Shown piece by piece: positions 55,907-64,000 of a stretch of 64,000 nt of DNA. Position numbers and translations under genes: made by a program. Within the stretch, counting starts at the first letter, position 1. Each line of letters opens with the position of its first letter. Origin of the DNA: Struthio camelus (taxonomy: Eukaryota; Chordata; Aves; Struthioniformes; Struthionidae); NCBI RefSeq assembly GCF_040807025.1, contig NC_090981.1, forward strand, positions 70,193,645 through 70,257,644, written 5' to 3'. The notes under the pieces are model-generated. The model worked only from the letters and a program-made list of their open reading frames with translations. It searched no databases and had not been told where the DNA came from.

Positions 55907-56370
55907 AATGGAGCTGGAACAAGGAACATGATGCTGCTTTCACTCAACTGAAAGAAGCGGCTGTAAAATCTCCTGCCCTCAAATTCCCAGGACAAGGCAA
56001 GCCTTTTTCAGTAAGGATTCCCACATCTACTGATTCCATGGGAGCAGCGCTGCTGCAAAAGAGCAGTAGAGGGAAAGTGGGTGCCAGTGGCATCATCCTT
56101 ACATCCCCTTTGAGGCCCGAACAGAAACTCTCTGGCTGTGAGAAAGACTGTTTAGAAGCAATCTGGGCTGTAACTGTCTTTGAGACTTTTACCTTTTATC
56201 AGCCCAGATGCAGCCCAATCTGCTCAATTCCCTCTAAACTAGCTCATGTCAGGGAAATAAATAGGCAGCAGAGTATCCTCTGTCTAAGTGGGACAGTGGG
56301 CACTGATCTTAACAAGGGGGGAGTTACAGTGCAAGTGTACCAAGAAGCGGATCATCTTCTGTGCATCTGA
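55907..56370 (+). mobile_element. Retrovirus-like pol fossil, unit C
   Basis: Copy of 35,390-35,853, amplified with the unit and not by its own movement. The following 56,371-56,960 is the remainder of the segment absent from A and includes the 16-T run at 56,624-56,639. Confidence 0.6.
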
Positions 56371-56960
56371 ATTGAATGAGGGGTAGAGCGTGGTTGTGCC
56401 AAAAATGTGGACACAGAAGGCTTCTGAAAGATTAAGCTCTAGGAGCTACTTAGTCTAACTTCCCTTTCACAGCAACCCAAGTGTCTTCATGGCTTCCAAA
56501 AGGGGAGTTGGGGGAAGCGGTATTTGTGGCTTGCCTGTGCTCGTTTGCTTTGCTTGTGTGTATATTAGATCTGCTTTTGTGCATATAAACGGGTTTGTCT
56601 TATGATTTTCTGCAGAGCTCTGATTTTTTTTTTTTTTTTGCTTTGCTTTATACTTTCGGAGGATGATGGATTTTACCGTGCCTCCATCAACAAGCGCTGG
56701 CTGACAAAGTTATAACGTCCCAGCGGAGACTCTTAGGCAAGACGGAGGAGTTCAGACACGCAGCCTGCCAGAAGAACGTCACCTGGGAGGGGTTGCTAGC
56801 CTTGAGCTATAGGCGCTGATGCATATGGCTCATTCTGGCAGACACGGAGGGGTTTTCTTTGGTGGCAGAAATTGTAGCTTGACTGTACACCCTATAGCGG
56901 CAGTATTTTTGTGTTTATAAATTGTGTTAATCTTAGGTATTCAGAACATCGGGGATCGAC

Positions 56961-57407
56961 TACATGCTGCCATGAAGAACTACAGGCTACCGCGCTCAGA
57001 CCTTTGTAAGTTACAGCGTGTCAAGAGCGGCCAGGAGAATCCAAATGCCAGTGGAAAGATTCTCTGCGTGGTCCTGCTGAAGAACTTCGGCTGTAGGAAG
57101 GTTGGCTGCATCCTCACTGGACTTGTGAGTAATAAGCCACAATTCATGGACCAGCCAAGGAGAGAGGGGAATAGTGGGCCCGTGGGTGCACCCTCGCTCT
57201 TGCAGACACAGACACTCTGGAGGTATAGGGATACAGGCAAGCAGGCCCACAAGTGGCCTCCACGTGCCTTTCGGTGTGGCTGCGGGTCCTCCACACAGCA
57301 GTGCCCAAGTGGACTTTGGGCCCAGCGGTACACAGAGAGCTCTGCAGCTCAGCAGGTGAGTGGAACTGGAGCGTGTTGAGGGCTGTTCCGGGCTGTCTGG
57401 ATCCATC
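56961..57407 (+). repeat. K-block and partial X repeat, unit C
   Basis: Same as 36,444-36,890: K-block to about 57,169, then the last third of an X-family copy. Confidence 0.55.
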
Positions 57408-57411
57408 TGGT

Positions 57412-58167
57412 TCCATTCGCTGTCCCTCTGTCCAGCGCTCCATCTTTTTCTTTCTTTCCCCGTAGCTCTGTCCGATACCCCGTCCCTTTGTTTAGCTACT
57501 CAGTGCCCTGCCCAGTTCCCCATCCCTCTGGTACTCTTTGCATCCCTCTGTCAATATCTTCCTCCCTCCGACTGGCTCCCTATCGCTCTATCCAGCTCTC
57601 CATCATCCTTTTCCCCTCTCTGTCCCACTACCTGCCCGCTGTTCCTCTGTCCAGCTCCCCATCCCTCTGCTGCTCTTGTCTGTCTCTTTGTACCTTTCCA
57701 GCCTTCTCTCCCCCTCTCCAGCCTTCTCTTTCTATTTCTGTCCCTCTGTTCAGCTCCCCATCCATCTATTTGTCTCCCTATCCCTCTTTTCCCCTGCTCT
57801 ATCTCATCTCTCTGTCTGACTTCCCCTCCCTCTTTTTTTTCTCTCCACCTTTCTGGTTGGCTCTTCGTCCTTCTCACTCTCTTCCCATTGCTCTGACTGG
57901 CTCCCTTTCCCTCTCTTCCAGTCCCCGTTCCTCTGTCTGGTTCTCCACCCTTCTCTTTTGCTTCCCGTCCCTCTGTCTGCTTCCCCTTCCCTCCTTTCCT
58001 CTCTTTATTCTTCTGTCCACTTCTACATCCCTCTTTTTCTCTCTTCTGCTCCCTGGTCCTCTCTTCAGCCCTCCACCTGTCTGGCCCTCTGTCCTCTTTT
58101 TCTCTTCCTTTGTCCAGGGCCCTGACCCTGGGGCTAGGTCTCTATCCTTCTCTTTCTTTTTCCATCT
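57412..58167 (+). repeat. Pyrimidine-rich minisatellite 1, unit C
   Basis: Same as 36,895-37,650. It is followed by the 945-bp stretch shared only with B (to about 59,110). Confidence 0.85.
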
Positions 58168-59213
58168 GTCAGCCAAGCTCTCTATCCCTCTTTCCTTCTG
58201 TTCTGCTCCCTGTCCCTCTGTCCAGCTGAAGGTTCATCATTCCTTTGTGTTTTGTCTGGTGTGGAAGGTGTCAAGAGGCAATTGGTGCTCGGCAGAGACG
58301 ATCAGTAGCAACCAGAGGGTCCCATCAATCTGCCTGGTTCAGGTCATGTCAGATACCCCTGCAGTGACTCTGTGCAGAGGCATGGGGCTGCGGATGTGCA
58401 GTGGGGGAGCACTAATGGGCCAAAGATGCTGTGGGGGGATGTGGTAGACATTAGCATGTGGTAGAGATTAGCAGAGGCTCTGAGTATTCGGGTGTTAGGA
58501 CAGGTGCAGGTAGGGCAGGGTGTGCTAGGGCAGTCTGGAGCTGCTGTTGTCCGTCTTACACGTCAGCGCAGTCTGCAGTTACTGTGTCTTGTCTGCCTGT
58601 GCGCAGACAGGGCTGCTGCGCGGTGCAGTTGGAGTCGTGATTGTGTCGCTGGCATTGAGCCCTGTTTTCTGACTTTATGCAAACTGTTGTCTTCCCTACA
58701 TCAGCCTTACTCTGCTCCTCTTCCAGGAGCCTGTGCTCAGCTCTGCTTTCCAACACGCTGTCACGTCACAGGGATTTCCAGCACGGTCTGTCTAACTTGG
58801 GCCACATGCTAGGCAGCCTGAACGAGTGAAGCAAAATCCTTCTTCTGTCATTGTCCAGGCCAGAGTCAGTTTCCCATCAGCTCAGTCTCCAGAGTTTGGA
58901 GTTTTTGGAGGCCTTAGTTTTTATCCTGCCTTGGCTGGACAGTGCTTTCTGAGAGTGTCCGTCAGCGGCACAGTTTCCCTGAGGAGGACCATCTACCGAA
59001 GGCTGGAGGTGGCCGAGTGCCTGAGCGAGCCTGACTGTATGTGAGGGCTGCCGTGACATCCTTGCGATAAAACGGAGCCTGAGAGAGTGACTGGAGCAGT
59101 GTAGAGGGTCAGTCATAATTGTGGGAACAGTTACGGGCCTTGGACAAGGGAGTAGTTCTAGGAGGGCTGCGCAGTTGCCTGGCCTCTCAGTAACTGTTCT
59201 GGCTTCTTTGCAG

Positions 59214-59459
59214 GTGCTGAAGCATAGTCTGGCAGTCGAAGGAGCGGTGTCACAGCTGGGAGCTCTGCGGAGATCTGTGGTTGGCCATGAAGGTCGAGCT
59301 CTGACTTGCAGCGTGGACGCAGCTAAGTCTTGGGGCTGCACTGTGTGTGTGCAGGGCTGGGAGGTGGAAGGTGGTTGTCCCCTAGGTGGTTGCTGGAGTC
59401 ACTGGCTGTGGATGTTTGCCCATGGAGCTGAGGGGACCAAAAATATTAATTGTCTGTAA
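59214..59459 (+). other. Exon-like open block, unit C
   Basis: Same as 38,697-38,942. Confidence 0.2.
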
Positions 59460-59978
59460 TGGAGTTGAATAAGCGCTTGCAATGTTTCAGGTAGGTTCAG
59501 TGGAAGTGCAGCTTACTGCAGTCCTGTGGAGCGATTCTTGCATGTGCTCACATTTGAATGGTGGCTAAGACCAAGCTTATAAACAGCAACTGTAACGTGA
59601 TTCTGATGCATATCTTCCTGTTCTGCTGTACTTCTAAATGAAGGGGAAACTTCTTAAGCTGTGGGCAAAACTTGCAAGCTCATGTGTACTTTGGTGTGTC
59701 TTGCTTAAAGCTGAGGGTTTGGAGTTTTTCACTTGAGGTTTATTGTTTAGTTTGTTGTTGAGGGTCTGTCACTCAGGGGCTATGGTTTATTACTTTATTT
59801 TGTGGGGCTGTCTTTATCAGTCAGGGTTTACAGTTTGCTGACTTAGCGATCAGGGCGCAGGATTTAAAATCCAACCTCATCCGTAAATTTTAAAGCAACC
59901 ACTTGGGTTCCAAGATTTGCAATTTGTCACATAGGGTTCAGGGCTTACGCCTTACTGATAAATGACAAGGGCTGAATC

Positions 59979-60012
59979 CTTAGATAATAAACTGTAAGCC
60001 CCGAAGCCTAAG
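59979..60012 (-). repeat. 34-bp micro-inversion site, C orientation
   Basis: Same orientation as B, opposite to A. Confidence 0.85.
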
Positions 60013-61369
60013 CAGCAGGGTGCAAACCCTTCTCTGGGGTTCCTAACCTTCCCCTGTTCCCAGCGTTCAGCTTTGTGCACTGACCTGAGGTCTGGATTTG
60101 ATAAGGCGCAGGCCCATCGCACTGAGAGTGGTGATGTGACAGGTGAGGTGAGAGCTGTGAAAGTGTCTTGCAGGGCTCTAGTCTGGGGTAGGGCAGTAGT
60201 GCAGACAGGCAGGATCAGAGATCAAAGATCTTCTCACCTGTCAGAGCTGAATCCTATCCCTGAAGGAAAAAGTAGAGGGGATAGGCTGTCAGCTACTCAG
60301 ACGCCTGCCGCGTCAAGGGCAGCAGCAGGAGCTGACCCTTCCCCAAAGGACCGACGAACGCTGGTGCGGAGATGACTCTTCAGGTGTCACAGGGTAAGGG
60401 GAAGCATGCTGGCACTGAGCTCCATGGCAAACTCCCTCCCAGGTGTTGCTTCTGCGCAGTAAAACAATAAACAGTTGCTTTACTCTTTGCACTCGTGTCT
60501 GTGGTTCCTGCCGTCGCTTTGCCTGAAGATGATGCCCAGGGGAGGAGGTTACACATTGTGTCTGGGATTGGGAGCTGGTCCCCACATCCTTTGTTCTTGG
60601 GGGTCCCTGCGGTTCCCAGGGACCCCAGTGCTGTTCACAGGGCTCGGGGTAACTTCCCTTGCATTGCCTCGACCCTTGGGGCTCTTGGTGGAGTTTCCCA
60701 TTATCCTGGGGGCAGCCAGGGCTCCGCAGGGCAGTGTGAGGGCCCCAGACTGCTCCCAGATTTGCTTTCAGCACTCTGCAACGTCTCTCATGTGTCGGTG
60801 GCGGGGGCCTGTGCGCCTGGGGCTGGGAGACACTTTCCCTGGGGACAGGGGGAGCCTGCAGGCACCGTCCCGTCAGCCGCGCTGAGCCCTGTGACATGTC
60901 CTGCTGCCCCTTCGGTGTGCACTGAGACCCTGCACTCGTACTTTGCTTTGCCCCACAGCCCTGCGTTTGCCCTCCGACGCCCTCAGGACCCCTCCGTTCA
61001 CGTTCTGAGGTGCCCCCGATCCCTCTGTGTGCCCCGGGGCCCAGTGCTGGTTTTGCAGCACGCCACAAAGTTCTCTGCTGAGCTTTCTCCCCTGCCCAGG
61101 AGCTGTCCGGGTGCCTTCTGGCGCCTCCGGGCCCCGCAGAGTCCCTCCGTCTGCGCTGTCGTCGCCCGGTAACTTCCTTTTTTCCACTGTTCCTTTACGG
61201 CGGGGCTGGGAGTGGTGTCGGGAGGGCGGAGGGGTCCCAGGGGAGCCCTGCGGAGGGTCGCGGCGGTGCCGGGGATCGCGGGGCCGGGGGGCTCCGGGCT
61301 CCACGGCGGCTGCCGGGGACGGGACGGGATCGCCGCTGGGTCCAACCTCACGGAGCGCTGCTGCCCGCG
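60013..61369. other. Nearly identical inter-unit segment, unit C
   Basis: Same as 39,496-40,852, with AATAAA at 60,466-60,471. Confidence 0.6.
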
Positions 61370-61787
61370 GCATCCTGGGAGATGTAGTCTTCCGGCGCCG
61401 GGCGGCCATGCTGGTTTGGGAGTGCGGCATGCCGGGAGCAGTAGTCTTCCGGCACCGGGCTGCCGGGCGGCCAGGCTGTCTGCGGGGCGCGGCATGCCGG
61501 GAGCAGTAGTCTTCCGGCGCCGGGCTTCCGGGCGGCCATTTTAGTCTGCAGAGCATTCTGGGAGATGTATTCTTCCGGTACCGAGCTTCCGGGCGGCCAT
61601 GTTGTTTTGGGGGCGCGGCATGCCGGGAGCAGTAGTCTTCCGGCGCCGGGCTGCCGGGCGGCCATTTTCATCTGCGGAGCATTCTGGGAGATGTAGTGTC
61701 CCAGCACCGAGCTTCCGGGCGGCCATTTTAATCTGTTAGGCATGCCGGGAGGCGTTGGCTTCCCTTGCTGGGTTTCTGGGAGATCAT
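61370..61787. promoter_or_regulatory. ZNF143/THAP11-ETS-YY1 motif array, unit C (seven units)
   Basis: Same seven-unit structure as B, with SBS-type sites starting at 61,370, 61,427, 61,492, 61,553, 61,618, 61,679 and 61,740. Confidence 0.8.
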
Positions 61788-61961
61788 GTTGTGCCTGTCG
61801 AGGTGGCAGGAGGTGCAGCTGTCAACAGGGTTCCCACCCGCTGGCCACGTCGTGCTCTGTGGCAGCCAGGAGCTGCCGTTCCAGGTGCCTGTGCCTCCTC
61901 AGCACTGCAGCAGTGGGCCAGTGTGTCTGTTCCTTACTTGTCATGTCATGGGGGAAGGACT

Positions 61962-62166
61962 ATATGCTGCCGTGAAGAACTACGGGCTGCTGCCCTCAGA
62001 CCTCTGTCAGTTATCGCGTGTCAGGAGCGGCCAGGAGAATCCAAATGCCAGCGGAAAGGTTCTCTGCCCGGTCCCGAAGAGGAGCCTTCGGCCGTAGGAA
62101 GGTTGGCAGCGTCCTTACCGTGACCCGTGAGCCACGCTTCGTGGACCAGCAAAGGAGAGGGGGGAG
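61962..62166 (+). repeat. K-block repeat, second copy, unit C
   Basis: Same as 41,445-41,649. It is followed by the LTR-like intervening piece and a 12-G run at 62,468-62,479. Confidence 0.6.
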
Positions 62167-62518
62167 TAGCGCCTGGTAGCCCAGTCGCTATGGCATCGCT
62201 GGCGCTAGCAGGCCCGCGAGGTCTGTGTGAAGCCTCACCTGCCTGTCTGGAGCTTTATTTTGGTCTGTTTACCCGGAGTAACCGGCGAGGCCTAAAATGA
62301 GAATTTAGGATGGCTAGATGGGTTACCTGTGACCCGACCTGTCCTCGCCTTGCTTTGCTGCCTAGCAGCAAGCAATAACGGGAACTTGGGACCCCAGAAT
62401 AAAAACTGTTGCAGTGCTTAAGGGAGGACCTGCGTTTGCCCAGGTTAGGGAACCGTAATGAAAGCTTGGGGGGGGGGGGCGGGAGGGGGGAGAGGAAGCT
62501 CCAAAACAGGAACCTCCC

Positions 62519-63013
62519 GGTGACCTTGGTGGTTTGATTCATTTGCAGAATAGTGTTCCGAGGGCCAGCAACCTGAGGAGGAGCCGCTCGACCCGTTTTG
62601 TTGATTTCGGTGATGCTGTTTTAAGGAAGCACGTAAGTACAGAAGAGCTCTGGGAGGGTTTTCAAACAAGACGGGGAAGAGCGTGGGAAAGCTAGGTGCC
62701 GTGAGTACGGAAGTTGTTAAGGGCTGAGAGAATTTGGGGGGTTAAGCGTGCGCACGTGACGGTCTGAAAGGGGCTGATGCACAAGCAGTAGTAAAAGGGC
62801 GTGACGGAGTGCAAGGTTCCTCCCCGGTGTGGGCCCGTGCGTGCGCCCTCGCTCTCGCGGACGCAGGCGCTCTGGAGGCGCAGGGATTCGGGCAAGCAGG
62901 CCCACAGGCGGACTTGGGGAAAACGGTGTGCAGAGCGCTCGGCGGGTGAGCGGGGCTGGAGCGGGTCGAGGGCTGTCCCGGGCGGGCTGCCTGGGTCCAT
63001 CCGGTTCTGCTCC
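62519..63013 (+). repeat. X-family repeat, copy d, unit C
   Basis: Same as 42,003-42,497, except that it agrees with A and not B at 62,950. Confidence 0.65.
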
Positions 63014-63484
63014 CTGTCCCTCTGTCCAGCTCTCCATCTTTCTCTTTCTTTCCCCATAGCTCTGTCCGGTGCCCCATCCCTTTGTTTAACTACTCGTTGC
63101 TCTGCCCAGCTCCCCATCCCTCTTGTACTCTTCCCGTCCCTCTGTCAATACCTGCTTCCCTCTGTCTGCTTCTCCATCCCTCTGACTGGCTCCCTATCGC
63201 TCTGTCCAGCTCTTCGTCGTCCTCTTTCTCTCCCGATCCCACTACCTGCCTGCTGTCCCTCTGCCTGGCTCCCCATCCCTCCACCACCCCCCCCAACTGC
63301 TCTGTCTATCTGCCTCTTCGTACCTCTCTTTGCCCCTTCAGCCCTCCATCCACCTCTCCAGTCTTCTCTGTTTCCATCCCTCTGTTCAGCTCCTCATCCA
63401 TCTATTTGCCGCCTCCTTATCCCTCTTTTCCCCTGTACCATCCCATCTCTCTGTCCGACTTCCCCTCTCTCTTTTGGGGGGTTT
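63014..63484 (+). repeat. Pyrimidine-rich minisatellite 2, unit C
   Basis: Same as 42,498-42,967, with a C-private base near 63,320 (CTTCGTACC). The remaining 63,485-64,000 is the start of the low-copy segment with no gene. Confidence 0.85.
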
Positions 63485-64000
63485 AGTACCTTTTTTGGCA
63501 GACAATCGCGTGTCCCTTTAGGCCCCAGGAAGCAGAAAGTTCTGACCTGACAGCAAAGTATTTGGTCTTTTTAATGCTCTTGCGGCTGAAGGTGACTCCT
63601 AATGAAAAGCAATGAGAATTCTGAGGATTCACTGGAAACGTAAAAGACAGTATCTGCCCTTTTTAAAAGGCTGTGTGCTTCCGCTAATAATACCTGTAGT
63701 AATCAAGCCACTAGATTTTTCTGACAATAAGAGCCTTTAAGCTGCGATCGCTACTCGAAAAGTCCAGATATTTTAGAAACTGAACGAGCCTTCTGAGCTT
63801 GCTGACTGCAGTACCTCGAAAGATGATCAGAGTGCTGATGTTTTCATGCTTTAGTGTGGTAGAGATGCTCTGTGCAAACATCCCTTGTGTTTAATCTTCA
63901 AAACTGCGCAGACTGTCACGGAGCTCTCTTTTGACTATCTACTTTGCGTAACAAACAGAAAGGCAGGAGGTTGACAGTGCTAAATGAGTAAGGTCATTGC

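Larger units (their letters stand above)
53232..64000 (+). repeat. Macrosatellite unit C (cut by window edge)
   Basis: The first 10.8 kb of a third unit is present, matching B base for base apart from rare substitutions and a one-base change in the G run. It includes the exon-like block, the conserved 0.4-kb block, the pol fossil, the minisatellites and the promoter-motif array, and stops in the low-copy part of the unit. The array almost certainly continues to the right. Confidence 0.9.

Overview
The window looks like nuclear DNA of a bird. A 3' CR1 LINE fragment lies near the left edge (about 84-250, minus strand), there are retrovirus-like fossils, and CpG islands sit in GC-rich sequence. 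CR1 also occurs in other reptiles, so 'bird' is an inference. No known protein-coding gene could be recognised. There is no operon, tRNA, rRNA or CRISPR array.

Layout. Positions 1 to about 8,130 are a flank: AT-rich to ordinary sequence, then a CA/CTGCTGG-rich repeat and an LTR-like piece (5.6-7.1 kb), then C-rich repeats. From about 8,129 to the right edge the window is a macrosatellite of very large tandem units: unit A (8,129-32,714, about 24.6 kb), unit B (32,715-53,231, 20,517 bp) and the first 10.8 kb of unit C (53,232-64,000). B and C are almost identical. The left part of A (8.1-13.9 kb) is a diverged edge copy, but from 13,892 onward A is nearly identical to B.

Each unit holds, left to right: (1) the end of a CpG island with an exon-like block, (2) a mosaic of short repeats that are themselves duplicated within the unit, including pyrimidine-rich minisatellites, (3) a 57-65 bp tandem array made of ZNF143/THAP11-like, ETS-like and YY1-like sites, (4) about 4 kb of mostly single-copy sequence, (5) a long 76/77-bp CpG-rich minisatellite in which every unit examined carries an NRF1-type RCGCANGCGY site and a CTCF-like core, and (6) a CpG-island promoter with three more NRF1 sites and a possible first exon. 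The minisatellite is about 11.4 kb in A and 6.3 kb in B, and this difference accounts for essentially all of the change in spacing between units on its two sides.

Reading. The most interesting entity is the macrosatellite itself. It is a tandemly amplified, self-homogenising unit built around two separate arrays of ubiquitous promoter motifs, with CpGs almost undecayed, and it ends in a promoter with plausible splice signals. In design it recalls promoter/insulator-bearing macrosatellites such as DXZ4 and D4Z4, though no sequence relation is claimed. The huge open frames across the minisatellite (up to about 4,000 codons, on both strands) are most simply a by-product of a stop-free unit whose length is not a multiple of three. 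They are not treated as genes.
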